Below, piece after piece: positions 35,577-48,896 of a stretch of 64,000 nt of DNA. Numbering within the stretch: position 1 is the stretch's first letter; each line of letters opens with the position of its first letter. Made by a program: the position numbers and the translations under genes. The notes beneath the pieces are model-generated. The model saw only the letters and a list, made by a program, of their open reading frames with translations. It was not told the origin of the DNA and did not search any database. The DNA comes from Turbatrix aceti (Eukaryota > Nematoda > Chromadorea > Rhabditida > Panagrolaimidae), in the NCBI GenBank assembly GCA_963969345.1, contig OZ017770.1, positions 7,883,246 to 7,947,245 of the forward strand, in the 5' to 3' direction.

Positions 35577-38500
35577 CTGAAAAAAAAACGCGACCGGTTA
35601 TCAGCTGGAGAACGCCGGAATACCGCGTGATGCCTTCCGTTAAGACCAGCCTAAAAAAAGACGCTTCTGACGGTATGACAAATGACAATGCCATTTTTTA
35701 CCCAAAAAAGCAATTTGCGTTCGACGTTCTGGTAAACAAGAGAAATGGCAATTTTCAAGACAAATTTCAAATTAAATAGAAATTAAAATTTTGATTTGTG
35801 TAATTAACCCCTAAAAAGTAGCATCGTTTAATCCAGGGAAAAAAAGAAGAAGTATAAAACTGACCCTCCCATGATATATTAGCCTACTGTCATTTAAGTA
35901 GAAAAATTTCAATAGCGAGAGCGCACCAAAAATAATATTGGCCCCTAAAGCCTGATTAAGGCCTTCTCTCGCTTTCTCCGTGGCACGGTTTAGATACAAA
36001 GAAATAACAACGATAACTCAAGGCTTACGGAGTGCCGTAGGATACTACTGGCGCGCCCGAACTCCCTCTTTTTTTGTTGGACCCGCCTTCAAGCCAGCGA
36101 AGCATCAAAGTCGACGAAGCGATATAACTTTTTTGTAAGCCTTCCTTGTGATAAGTGAACATTTCCAGACATCCTGGTTTTTTTGCTTTGGTATAAATTT
36201 TTTGGCATGGCAGAACATATGTAGTGCCTGTGACAAATCAAGGCAGTTGTCACAAGTTCCCTCCAAGCATTGAGGAAGTGTTGAACACAATTTAATTGTC
36301 TTCGTCAAGCAACAAAAATTGGAAAGAATAGACAAAAATGAGGCCGCTTCAAATATGTTTGGACTGAAATAATACTCTGCATTTTTTTCATCTAATTCAT
36401 CTTTTTTTTATTTTCGAGCAATTAAATGATTTCTAATAAACCTAAAAAAGCTAAAAGCAACATGCCAGAAAAAAATGATAACTTACAATTTCTCGTTTTT
36501 TATTCATCATCTGCACGCTAGATACTTTTTTTGACCATATTACTTTTTTTTTATCACTGTTTTATATTTTGACAATTATCTTTGGAGGATAAAAAATGCA
36601 CAAAGCCTGCGTCATGTGAACCAGCAAAAATTGTATGAACCATCTGCAAGAATTTAGAATTTCTAATCGAAGATTACTTTCGTCATTCACTATTGCCGAG
36701 TGTCGTAAAATTTATACACAGGTTGCAAAGTTTCAAAAAGCAAGAAGATGAAATGAGTCGCGTCATGTGCTAAATGAATGGTTAGTCCCTTATTGAATGT
36801 GCGCAACGATCGGACGCAGCATGCAATAATTATTTATTTTGAGTTGATTGGCAGACAGACAACAATTCAAGCAGATTCAATACAATTACTTTTCCTGACA
36901 AACAACAGTTGCATTTGAATGAATAAAGTTTTTCTTTTACAATGTCACTGTGGCATTTTGCTGTTTGTTGGATAGTTTTTGATCCTGGTTTCAAAAACAT
37001 TGTCCATCGATCACTCCGAGCAGGTCGTCACTCAACAGAATGCGCTGCATTTTGTAATGCTAATGACATTTTTTGAAGTGCATCTGAAATTCCAGCATTT
37101 AACCTTGCACAATTATGTAACACTCATTTTTCATGATCAGATGGTCAAAGGTGGTCAAAGTAAATATTTCAGTCTTTGAACATATTTTTTTTTTGCTAGA
37201 AATCATAAATGCTGTCTGTAGTTTTCATATATTTAGTTTATCAAAGTTTTGGGAATCAACGAATTGCGAAAACTAGCTGTCTAAATATTTTAGAGATCAA
37301 AATAAAAATTTGCTAAGGTTGGTCACTGTTCGCTTAGCACAAAAAAAAACTTTTTTATACGATGTTTAATTAAGGAAACAAATTCATTCAGTTTTTTTTC
37401 CGTGATAAATTTTCGTTAATCCATTTCCATTTTAACCATTCGATAAAAAACTTTTTTTGATTAAAAATAGCAATATATGATTTGCTTTTGCTTAAGGCAT
37501 ATGAAAAAACCTTATTTGTACTATTCGTTTATCTAAACAGTTGGTTTTTAAAGAAATATGACATGCAAGAAAAAAATGAGATGTAAAGAATTATGCATCA
37601 CGGACTTTTGTGTACTGTTCTGTACATTTAGATGAAATATGCAACTCACAACAGTTTTCAATGAAATAATTAAAACTGCGCTTTTTTGTATTGTACCGCA
37701 TTATACAGTTTTTTTGCATTTCTCTCCCTATTTTTCGTTTTCGTGAAGAATAAATTGTGATATATTTAAAAGTAATGCACAAAACGTACACCCCATAATA
37801 ATTTGTCTGTTCTAGTTTTTTCTCATGTGAGCGAGTAAAAAATGTCATGTTTACCATTTGTACTTTACTTCTAACTCTTTAATTTCACAATTCTTCTAAA
37901 AAGTAAGTTTTTGCTTATCCAATAAATTTTATTTTTTATTTAGAATATCGACAAAATCATCGACATTCAACGCTGAATCATCGACAACATTGACTAAATT
38001 TCTTTTTTTTCTATATTAATTTGCAATTCGTTCATCGACTCAACAATCCCAATGTGTACGCGAATGCTACTGCGTTCACCTCTCACTCTCTCTCCCCTCT
38101 TTTCTCGTTCAATATACAAAATTATTAGCATTCAAAAAATCATGCTGGCTGTGACACTGATTTTCGCCATTTGCTTATTTTTACCTAACAAACACTCATT
38201 TTTGACCTTACTTTTCTCTCTCAGTATGTGGTGCTTGTATGGTCCGTTTCTTTTTGTTCCATTTTTAATCATGTGTGTACCTAACGCTTTGTCCACACTA
38301 CCCCTCCACCCCTTTACTGGTCATTTTTTTGTTTATTTATTTCGATCGCACAGACAACTGTCGTACTTGCGCATTTTTTTCTGTAAATTTTTATGGTTAG
38401 AAAAAAGCGTTTTAAAAACTCGATAACGACTTCAAAAAATTTATTGTTGAACTTTTGTACATTTCTTTACATTTGCATTGCATTCGCTTGCGTTCTGTCT

Positions 38501-41500
38501 TTTCAACCTTCAGTCTTTTTTATCGGATACCGGTTTATTTTTTTACATATACACATATTGCCTCAAAATGCGTCAAACAAAGCAACTTTATTGATCAGAC
38601 AGTGAAAAATTTAAAATGATCTACGAAAAATAAAACATTTTTTCCGGCATCGTCATTATTTGTTTTTGCATTTAATTTTTTTCGATAAAAATAGCAACCT
38701 CTTCGAAACGCACAAACAACATTTGTCATATTTTCAAATAAAAAAAAAATACAACCCTTTGTTCAACATATTTTTTTTCACTTTGTTGCTCAGTCAGTGC
38801 TGGTACAATCCACGAAAGATAATAGATTTATTGAACCAGTTTTTTTTTCTATAATGTAAGCATTTGACACAACCGGCTTGTAATTTTGGGGACCGTTTTG
38901 TGCTTATTACTATTATTATTGTTTGCAATGATAACAATCTTCTAATGCTCTTTATTGCTTTCTTCTGTTTTTCCCTACCTTATCTCTAATTATACAACAA
39001 AAACCGGGGAAGTTAAGTTAAAGTTAACAATTCGTGTTTATACATTAAATTTTTTTTTGCTTTTACACGTCCGAGTGAGAGTGATTGATACACAAAAAAA
39101 TGTTGCTGATGTTGGATATTTTACGTAATTTTTTATTCCTAAACTTTATTTTGTTCCACATACACAAAGAAAAAATCATTAATTTATCGTATCATAAAAA
39201 GAAAGCGAAATATAATACAAAATAAAAAAGCTTCGTCGTCTTACAACAATTTACTACTCCTTTTTATTTGCCTTTTTCCCCTCTCGGAATATTTGATTTT
39301 TGAGACATGAAATGGAAAACAATATTTTTGTTCACTGTCATTCAACATTATTTTGCTTTAAATTTTAATCGATGTATATCGGGTGAAAAAAAAAGAGAAT
39401 AGAAAACGTTGTCTTAAAATAACGAGAACTAAATTTATACAGAATAAAAAATATTGTTTACGAACAATTCGAAAAACTGAAAAAAAAGCCATTCTTGCAA
39501 AAAGTGCTATTTTAAATTTGATTAATCACACTTTGGCTGGGGTTAAAAATATTTTATGTATATAAAAAAATAAGATAATAGTGTATAACTAATAATGCTT
39601 CGCACATTTGTTTCTCTTTCCCTCTTTTTCTTCTTGCTTGGTAAAAAAATATAAAATTGTCTTTGTACACATTTTTTTCTCAAAACAATTGCATCTATTT
39701 GAAAATTGATTTTGAGCTGGGGCAGCCCATAACCGGTCTATCTTTATTTTAATTTTTAACTGTTAGTTGTAGCGAACAACTGCAAATTTTTGTTGTGCTG
39801 CAATATTTATTTGACGACTCTTCGACATGTTGTGTTTAAATAGCGTTATCTACTACTATTTTGTGAAATATGGGAGTGAAAAAAAAAGGAGTAGTTAGGG
39901 TGATCCCTACCGTCCAGCTTTTTTTCTATTTGTTAGCGATTTTTTGTGCAAAAAAGACTGCCAAAAATATAAATCAGTGTAAAAAGACGACAGAAAACCA
40001 TCGTATCCAGTCTTCTGCGCAAAAAAAAAACATAAAAAGGCATACATAGTAGTTTCTATTTTTTTCAAAATGCACAATATCGTTTTATGGTGCACCAATT
40101 TTTTGTGTCCCCCCTCTTTTGCTTCTCTAGTTTGTTATTCATTTTGAAAAAAAAAAATTCTGAGACATTATTACAGTTGTGCACTTGTCTCATTTTTTCT
40201 CCTTTAAATATTAGTTGTACTGCCTTTTTCGTCAAGTAAACTTTTTTTATGGCTACTGAAAAATAAAACGCGTTGTAACAACATTTGGTGTTTGCTGTTT
40301 TTGAATGGCAAAAATCTAAAAACAACGTTAAAACTTTTATGCAGATACATATCAATAACAATTTTTCCCCCAAGTTAATGCCATTTTATAATATATATAA
40401 AAAGAAAAGAATGTTTTTTTTTGGGGCTGTCTGCAATAAATTTGAGATCTTAGTCATGAATTGTGAATTCATGGCTTTTACTTGACAAAATGTTTCAAAA
40501 TATGGTTTTTTTTCGGCCCTGTGTTGCCGTATGTTTTTTCTGCCACTCTAAAACATGTACCAAATGCGATATCAAAGAAACAAAAGACATTTATTCCTGT
40601 TTTTCTTTTTTTTTCAACAGAAAGCAATGATGTCATTATAACAACTATTTTATGCCTCATACATAGTTTCGTCTTCATTTTATTTTTATTCGGAGTCTAG
40701 TCATGGGTTGGGATTGTTTTTAACTCTCTACTGATTTTTTTCTTCAATTATCCATTTTCATTTATTTTTCCTGCATGCGTTTTTGAATGCAAAAATAATG
40801 AAAATATTTGTTGTCAAATTTCCGCACTACAGGGGTATTTGCCTTGTTTTTGGGTTAGTTTACATTTTCTTGCATATATTTGTAACGATAGTCGATTACC
40901 AAAAATGCTCATATTTTTTCGTGTACATCCTGCCCGTAGGCAATAATCAGAATTATGTACATGAAATTCTTATTCTTCCGAAAACCATCAGTTGTCGGAT
41001 AACGAAAAAAATTTGATGACACTGTACCAATCTCCTCTTCACATATATCATCGTAGTATGTATGTATCATCATCTGTTTGTTGTTTTGCTTGTTGTTTTT
41101 TTCATCAAATCTCTACACTCTGGGTGTGTACATAAATTGAATTGAATCGAATATGGAAAAAAATTATTTTCATACAATTTTCCTGCGTTAGGGCAAACCA
41201 TCAAATCTAATTCGTTGTTAATTCTTTTTTTTGTGAACATACAAAGTGTGACCATTTTTTTGGCGGCGTTAGACAGAATTTGTTTTATTTATCGTATGAT
41301 CGAATTCATATTTATAAAGTCAACGGGCCAGGATGGTTTTTTGCGAGTCTATTCTGCGCATCTTCTTGTCTACAGATGTTTAATTCTCGCTTGACGCTCT
41401 GATTTTTTTAAATGTTTTTAAATAATTGTCATCTGTATTAAAACGCATTTTTAAAAAAACGTGTAAATAATGCACGTACAAAATAAAATGCCTATCTGCT

Positions 41501-43858
41501 AAATATGATAGATGGGGGGGTTACGGTGTTTGCACGAGTGAATGTAAAAAAGTCGCAAACTTTTTTTATGACACAAAAAATCAAACATTATTTTTTTCTT
41601 TTCGATTATTCATCATTTTGATGGTTTTATACATTCAATAATTTGTTAGCATGTTTTGTAAAATTGCGACGCAAAACATGTGCGCAATTGTCTTGGCAGG
41701 TTTGTGCTTTTCTTCTTCGCTTTCTTGGGTGAGTTATGACAGACTCATGCTCACTGATCGTTTTTCTATTGGTTAAAATTACTCAGCAAATAGCTTGACA
41801 TCTTTTTGCACATTTTGAATATACAATTTAGTTTTTGTAAATATAGATATTTCATTCTCGACACAACGAATAAGACACATTTTTTGTTCGGGAAAAAGGG
41901 TCCAGATCTAGATCTAGGCAAACATGAGTGTTGTCCCATTGCGTTTTTCTACGTATTTCAAGTTCTGCTATTTTCTATCGTGTATGTTTTTGTCGCATGA
42001 TCATGGCAGTTTTTTGATAAAAAAAAAACACAAAGACGGTTAGTACCCAATAAAAAATTTTGTCATGCTCACGCGCTTCTGCGAAAATATCAACTTATTT
42101 TTACAGCAACGTCTAGTTGTTTTTTTTTCACTCTGATGACATTGATTTAATTTGCTCGCTCACGCTCATCATATGATTTTTGAGGTTGATTTGCATTGTT
42201 TTTAAAAATATTGTATTGCATCGGTGGATGTAAATATTTTTTTACCGCCGATAAAGAGTGACGTATACCTTTGGGGTACAAATTGTTGACTTTAAGTTTA
42301 GTTTTCTTGCTTCTTTGAAAAAGTTGATCGCATAAAACAGAAATAAATAAGCGCAGGCCGGGTTTTTGCAGGCTTTTGTAAATTTTCGAACGTTTATTCA
42401 ATAATAACAACAAACCTAGTATGCTGGGTGGGTAAGGCGCTGTTCGGGCGTTTTCGGGTAGTCGTCTTGCTATTTAAAAGGTACGCATTGTCATAGTTTG
42501 TCTGCGAAGGCACTACTTGCCTTTTTTTGGTGACATTGATTTATAGAATAGCTTTGCGCATTTTTGTGCTTTTCTGTGTATACATAGGTAGTGTATTCTA
42601 CTTTTATTAACAGACTTTTTTTTGGTTTTTTAGTAACTGCTCTCGTGTTATCGTAATCCTACCCGCAGTAGTATAAAAAGCAATGCCACGCCACAAATCA
42701 CACGAATTAAAAGTTTTGTTTTAGTCATTATACAAAGCTTTTTTTTTGACGTCTCGGATGATTGATGCGCTATTGTTGGAAAGACACTGGTGACCAGCTT
42801 TATTTTCCGAAAATAAATCAAAACAATTATGGACCAATCTCCAGCATATTAGCTTACTCTATCTTATTATTGACTGAGACTGTGAAAAAAGCGAATCATC
42901 ATTGTTCGTTACAATAATAGTTTCTTTTTTTAGTCAGCTACCAAACAAGAGAGGTCCCCTACATGCTAGTACACGCGTTCAATTCGATACGATGTTTTAC
43001 GAGTAATTTTGAGTTTTATGATTTGCATTCGTCAGAAAAATTTATCGTAAAACTGTGATAACATTTTTTTTTCTTCCACTTCAAAACGAATATTGTATAT
43101 TTGTTCAATAATAATGCAGACATTTTGCTCAAAATTTTTTTGGACTGACGATCCATTTTATTTTTATCTTAAGTGGCTCGTCGTCTCGGTGGTGCTGGAT
43201 GGTAATAAAGCGAGTGCATCGGTGAAACCGTTCGTTCTTTACACTGTGTATATCTTATCGGATCAAGTTGTATGAATTCTGCTTGCTGTTGTTTAAAAAA
43301 TGACCTTTTTTGGGAATTGTTCATTTTTAAACAAAATCAAGGTAAGAAAACTTTACCGCCAGAAATTTTTTCGTGCTTTGTAACATTACGCAAATTGGCG
43401 TAACAGATGTTGCGATGAAAAAAAATAAGAGACAGTTTCAGCAGTTGAGCGTGCGATTTGTTAATTTTTTTTTCGATGTAGAGTAATAATGGGTTATTTG
43501 TTTTTCATGCCTAACCGTCATGTTTATTACGTTAGTCGGCTGATTTTGTACTATACTGCTTTTCTGTTGTTATAATTCAGTCGCAAAAAATGAAACTAAC
43601 CAGTCAAACTGCGTTATCAATTTTTTAGTCTTTTTTTTATCGCGCGGACGTGTTGAAAACGAATGTGGAATATTTTTTGTCCCCTTTTGTATTGCGACTG
43701 CGTGAGCAGTGGTTGGGAAGGATGCTGCACTATATTTGTTATTTATACTATTTTTTATCGTATTTTTTTTATTTTGAACAAACTGCGTGCAATTGTCCTT
43801 TTTTGCTGAATGCTAGCTTTTTTTAAAAAGCTTCGATTTATCTCAATGATTTTTTCAG
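35577..43858. other. Long AT-rich stretch without recognisable genes
   Basis: About 8.3 kb dominated by A and T homopolymers. No exon with domain, signal peptide or consistent splice sites could be supported. Open frames of 60-125 codons here (for example 38052-38426, Phe/Leu-rich) look like by-products of T-rich DNA. It may hold distal regulatory DNA, a non-coding RNA, or a very long 3' UTR or 5' intron; I cannot tell which. Confidence 0.5.
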
Positions 43859-43863
43859 TGAAC

Positions 43864-45261
43864 ATGAATATCGAGGAACAAATCAAGGAAATAAAGGGCA
43901 TCGTGGATACGATGAAAAAAGCCCAGGTCTACATCGAGCATCAAGTATGTTTTTGTTGATGCGACAAGAAAAAAAAGTTGTTTATTTTTCAATCTTATTT
44001 TTCAGATTGAAGAATTTCAAAAAGGACTTCATGTCAAAGGCTGCGAATGCGATAATTGCAGCGAATACCGAACTACTAAAAAAGTAAATTCAACACCAAA
44101 AAAATTGTCTCTTCAAAAGAATTTGTCTCCCAAGTTATCGGCCGATGACTTGAATACAGTAACCGCTCAAAACTTTGCCAATCTTACGCAGGCTCTGCTG
44201 TCAGATATGTCTTCGCAGATTGACGACGTCAGCACGCTTCAACAATCTTTCAACGATTCATGCAACCAAAATGATGATTCACGCAACAACAGCGTTCTCG
44301 AAGAAGCCAACAAGGATCTCAACGATCTCAAAATGCGAAGCGATCGCAAACAAAGTTAGTTTGCATATTGATTTTTGAAGTCGTTGTAATTTCTTTTTTT
44401 TTCAGACATTCGCCGTTCAAAGTACCTGGATTCAGCTGTGAAATCCAAACTTGTCGAATACGCCCTGAAGCACGGTCCAACCGAAGCAGCCAAGACGTTC
44501 AACGTCCCAGTCTCTGTCGCCTCGTATCACTTTCGCCGTGCCAAGCGCGGATCGCCGGTCACCGATCAAAGCGACGCAGACATCTCAGCGTGCCTTCGAA
44601 AGACGCTTCGTGGACGGGGGCGCGGCAGACCAAAGCTCATTGGCGACGATCTCGATGCTCTTCTTGTCGACGAAATGGTTAAGGTCAGTTTGTTTTGTAG
44701 CACCTGTTTTAATGACATTCACAGAAAAATGTGATTTTTTTTGTGTAAATCAAAATGTGATCTGATTAAACCTAAATTTTTTATTTCAGTTCAAACGTGA
44801 CCATAACACCAATCTCAACGTAAATTCTACGCTTACAATTGCCAAGGACTTTATCCGCGCCAACAGACCGGGGCTTCTTGAGGAAGACGGAGGTTCGGTA
44901 AACCTCAAACTCACCTGGGCCGGCAAGTTGCTAGCACGTGTCAACGAGCGTGAGGCTGAACTTATGTCGCTCATTGGTCAGTGCACTTTTTTGGCAACTG
45001 TTTCTCTAATAATGTTTTTTTTGCTTTGCAGAAAATGGCAATGGCGATAGGCCGTCGAATCGTTCGATTGAACAGGAACTCACGATGTCGCCAAACGCGT
45101 TTCTCCAAGCTCTTGCTGCGATGCCGAATATTCAGAACGATGCCGAAAACGAGATGCCGGCTTCTTCGACCAATTTTGCCAAATCAAACAACGTTGACAT
45201 GAACGTCTTTCTTAGCTTGTTGGGTCTTTCGACTGATGCCGCGACTTCAATTACCGAATAA
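43864..45261 (+). CDS. Predicted DNA-binding protein with helix-turn-helix and AT-hook
   Basis: Exons 43864-43944, 44006-44354, 44406-44683, 44790-44976, 45032-45261; 374 residues. The N-terminus is helical (MNIEEQIKEIKGIVDTMKKA) followed by a small Cys cluster (KGCECDNCSEY). Residues about 154-192 form a psq/pogo-like helix-turn-helix: LVEYALKHGPTEAAKTFNVP then VSVASYHFRRAKRG. An AT-hook (RGRGRGRPK, residues 212-220) follows. The next exon (FIRANRPGLLEEDG then LTWAGKLLARVNERE) resembles the second half of CENP-B/Tc5-type DNA-binding regions. This layout suggests a DNA-binding protein of transposase descent, in the nucleus; no DDE catalytic domain is present. A trans-splice-like acceptor (TTTTTTCAG) ends 5 bases before the ATG; AATAAA is at 45296-45301. 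Confidence 0.8.
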
Positions 45262-47043
45262 ATACCCTATTTATTTTGGATGCTTTAAGCAGTTTAATAA
45301 AGGTCTCCAAAGTGTCCTATTTTTTTTTTGTTTAGTCCTGCAATGTTCCTTCTTCATTTTTTTGTTCCCTTACTCATATCTCGTCTTTGTTCCTTTCTCA
45401 CACGGGCATTATGCAATGGTCACCGATAGTTGCTGAAAAACTGACCGATAAGCAGCGATAAACAGGCTTCCTAATTTGCATTTGTTTCTTGGATGCATGA
45501 TCGATTGCGATGAATTTTAGTTGTAGGGAAAAAAGGGCCCGTAGGCACCCCTACTGAGGGAAAACATCTGCTCGCCCCCCAACTGACAGCACTTTTTAAT
45601 TGTCCATATCCAGATGAATGGATGTATTGACCTCAAAACGTTATGTTTTTTGTCGGAATTGTTTGCATTCTTTCATTTTGTTGCCTTTTTTGTGTTATGA
45701 CTCCACGAACTAATATTCTGTCTTGCCACATTTGTCGACACTGTTTGCTATTCATTAAAATGTGAAATAAAAAAAATATATAAGGTGAAAAGTGTGTCAG
45801 GGGTGTTCTTCACCGTAGGTGATAATCGTTCGTCTACCACCGCCATTACCTCTTTTCCCTTCCAAGTAAGGCGTCGCTTTTGGTTTTTACTCGAACTTTG
45901 AATGCTGACGTTGCTATGTTTAAAGATACTCGCTTCGCTCTTCGTGAATGAATACGACGATTTGTATGACCGTATGCCGACAAATTCTGTTTGTTTCTTC
46001 TCCCGCAGGTGTTTGTGCCTATAGTTGTACGGGATTGTACCTTTTTTGTTTGCAACACTCCCTGTATGGACTACCATTATTTTATTCCGTTATCGTCCCT
46101 AATATGTTTTTTATTCTGACAGCTGATGATTTTTTGTATAAAACAAGAAGCAATAAAGACAATCCTTTTTGTCATTGGCAGAAAAGAATTGAATGCTCAG
46201 AGAAAGAAGGATACTAAAATAGAAAAATAGAAAAAATGGAAAGGCAGAGACAGTCTGTGATGATCGTTTATGCCGTCCGTCTCCACCGGGGGTACGACAC
46301 GCGCGCGCGCGATCGAAAGACATTTTCAGGAGGCAATCTGTCAACAAAACGGCAATAAGGACTTTAGATTTTTTGACTCCTCCTCACAGCACTGCTGCGC
46401 AGCGCTTTAGGTGTCATGAGTCTTCATCCGATCACAAATACAGTTGTGCCGTCTGCACTGCCTGCATAAATGATGCCTCTCTTTCAGCTATTTAAAATTT
46501 GTTTCTATTTAAAATAATCGCTTGACTGGTTTTCTGCAATGATGCAAAAAGACTTTCGAACCCTCTGCTTTTTCTGCCTCAATGAAAGTAATAAGTTCAG
46601 TTAGGTGCGTGAAGAGTTCAAAGGCGGGAAACGACAAGGTTACTTGCCATTGCGGGTTGAATTGCGTTGGTAGCTTTGACGTTTGCGAGCAGTTACCATG
46701 TAATTCTGCCAACAATGGCAACCAAACCCCCCTGATGTATGTACATCAAAGCACACCGCCACCTCCAAAGTCAGAGTAAAACACAACTATGTATTGTAAG
46801 ACTGGTTTTCTTTGATGAAAAATTTCTGTATCGCAAATTTTTTAGTTATGCTGATTTTTTTTATCGGTAAGTGCATAGACAGGTTATTCTTCAAAAAAAA
46901 ATTTTTTACGGAGCAAAAACAGTGGAACACACGCAGAATTTTTTTTTGGTCTAAAAGCAATATTTCTGGGCAAAATTATTGTAGCAATTTGAACGCGAAG
47001 AAATTTTTAAAGGTGTTTTTTTGTCACTTGAAAAAAAAGAAGG
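45262..47043. other. Intergenic, convergent 3' ends
   Basis: Between the 3' ends of two convergent genes. AATAAA for the left gene at 45296-45301; a GC alternation near 46303-46312. No gene supported. Confidence 0.5.
45296..45301 (+). terminator. Poly(A) signal AATAAA of the HTH/AT-hook gene
   Basis: 35 bases past the stop codon at 45259-45261, followed by a GT/T-rich stretch. Confidence 0.6.
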
Positions 47044-48896
47044 TTATTCATCAACCAAATCGTTGACAACAATTTGCTTGGTTGTAGTCATTGTTTTTGG
47101 AGTGTGATCTTCCAAGTCAAAGATGTTGGTGTTAGTCTCATTGGCGTACTGATTGATGAGCTCACGTGGGTTGACAATGAACGTCTTGGTCCAGCCCGAT
47201 CGCGAAGAGCCGTTGCTTAGGGCTAAAAAATGACGGTAACTTTAATAGCATTTTGTCAAACCAAAACTTTTTTTTAAATGTTTTATATTTTTTGATAAAA
47301 AATTCAAATACAGTAAAAAAACATAAATTGATTTTTTAAGTTCATGAATACTTTACTTTACTTTACTTTATTACTCTTACTCGTGCATAATTACTCATTA
47401 CAAAATTAAAGAGACAGTGATGAGTATCGAGATTGCACGAAGAGGGCGCCGAAGTTCATGAATATTAAATATTATTAAAGTTTTGCAGCCAAATTAGCAT
47501 GAAATCGCTTTTTAACAAACTTCTTACCACTGCTTCTGCCGGATAGTGGATATTGACCGGATCCATAGGGATCTGCACTGTTGTCCCGGTTGCGAAGGCT
47601 GGAATCGTCTCTGAGGGGGAATCGGTCGCTGAAATTGCTGGCGTCTCGGGGAAATTCATCAGGAAATCCATTTCCATTTCGACCATTGTTGTCTCGACCG
47701 TTTCCATCGGGAACTATAATTTTCTTTTTCCCACAAAACGTAAATCAGACAAAAATCTTACATTCATCCCAGAGTTTTTCAGTAATTTTAACGCCATCGT
47801 GTCCGCGATCTCCACCCTCGACTAATTTCTCGTGCCTGATGTGCAGGCGATGAGACATGTCCTTGGGTCCGTGCTTCAGCTCCACGCCGTCGGCGTTGAC
47901 GACGCCGTCGCCAATAGGTGAGTAGTAAAAACGACGCGGCTTCAGCGATTTTTTAAGAATATTTGGATCAGTTACGCGCTGAAAGCAGAATTTTTACGGC
48001 TGAAAGGCAATGAGACATAACAGGGTTACCTCTCCTCCAGTCCACTTATTGTGAACAATTTCAATGCCGGAATTTGCATGATCTCCAAATCCGTAAAACT
48101 TGGCGGGATCTTCAACGCGGGACTTCTGAGTTTCCCGAACAATGTACTTTCGTGTTTCAAAACGGTTGTAATCGTCCTGTAAACCGGATATGAACGTTAG
48201 AAAAAAAATAGGAGTGTGCTTACAGGATGTCGTTGAAGGGAACTGTACGCCGGGCTGTTTTCCCTGTCTTTTAGATAACTTGCCGAGTACCACGGTTTGC
48301 TACCGGTACTCCCGCTGTTGCTATTTTCATCAGGATGACGTACATAGGGCTTAGGCCACTCTACCGGCTTGCTCTCTTCCGATTTGGAAGGTCTATTGAG
48401 TGACGAGTAGGTGGGCGGAGGAATGCTCTCAAAAGATTTGGAAGGCGGCAGGCCATCGGTACGCGAGGGAGAGTGCGATCGGGCCCGCACGCCATCGTAC
48501 CAGCTGACTTCTTTTCTCTTGCCAGTTCCATACTCCGAATAGGGACTGTTGATTCTATTTATGGAATCAGCATGACTGGAATCATAACCGGAACCAAAGC
48601 TGGCTTGCGACAGTCGATTGAGCGCGTTTGCATAGTTGTTAGGTGTTTTTTCTCTTGGATCGACGGATTTTTCTTCTGAAAACCAAATTGTTTGGGGAAT
48701 ACATACGAAAGTACACAGATCTACCTCTGGGTTTATCAAAGACTCCAAGCAGATGCCTATTTGCATCAATGTACCGCTGCAATTCACGTTGCTGGGACGT
48801 CGAGAGCTCGTGTTCATTCAGCAGATCGACACCGTGATCGATGATTTTGTCTTTGAGTTGTTCGTTGAGAGTCGTCACCTGAATTCTGTGCGGCAT
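47044..48896 (-). CDS. Unrecognised 450-residue protein with Ser/Pro-rich and Gly/Asn/Asp/Arg-rich regions
   Basis: Exons 48725-48896, 48224-48675, 48030-48176, 47762-47978, 47528-47713, 47044-47222. The N-terminus is helical and charged (LNEQLKDKIIDHGVDLLNEH, QQRELQRYIDANRH). A Ser/Pro/Tyr-rich part follows with repeated motifs around SPSRTDGLPPS and PPTYSSLNRPS. The middle looks folded and conserved: DDYNRFETRKYIVRET, KFYGFGDHANSGIEIVHNKW, PRRFYYSPIGDGVVNADGVE, MSHRLHIRHEKLVEGGDRGH. Then comes a Gly/Asn/Asp/Arg stretch (GNGRDNNGRNGNG) and a final segment WTKTFIVNPRELINQYANET. No signal peptide or membrane span, and almost no cysteine, so intracellular. I do not recognise it. A trans-splice-like acceptor (TTTTTTTAG) ends 1 base before the ATG, although an unseen upstream exon is possible. 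Its last intron carries a LINE fragment. Confidence 0.8.
47351..47451 (-). mobile_element. 5'-truncated non-LTR retrotransposon (101 bases) with 13-base target duplication
   Basis: The insert matches, in reverse orientation, the last about 100 bases of the fragment ending at 56035, including the 3' tail of AAAGT-type repeats. It is flanked by AAGTTCATGAATA at 47338-47350 and again at 47452-47464, a clean 13-base target-site duplication. It sits in the last intron of the 450-residue protein gene. Confidence 0.9.

Noticed and set aside
38052..38426. 124-codon Phe/Leu-rich frame resembling membrane protein segments
   Set aside because: Produced by T-rich DNA; no polar loops, splice sites or family pattern.
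46582..46779. Cys-rich small frame (CHCGLNCVGSFDVCEQLPC)
   Set aside because: No signal peptide and no splice-in point; the opposite strand is equally open.
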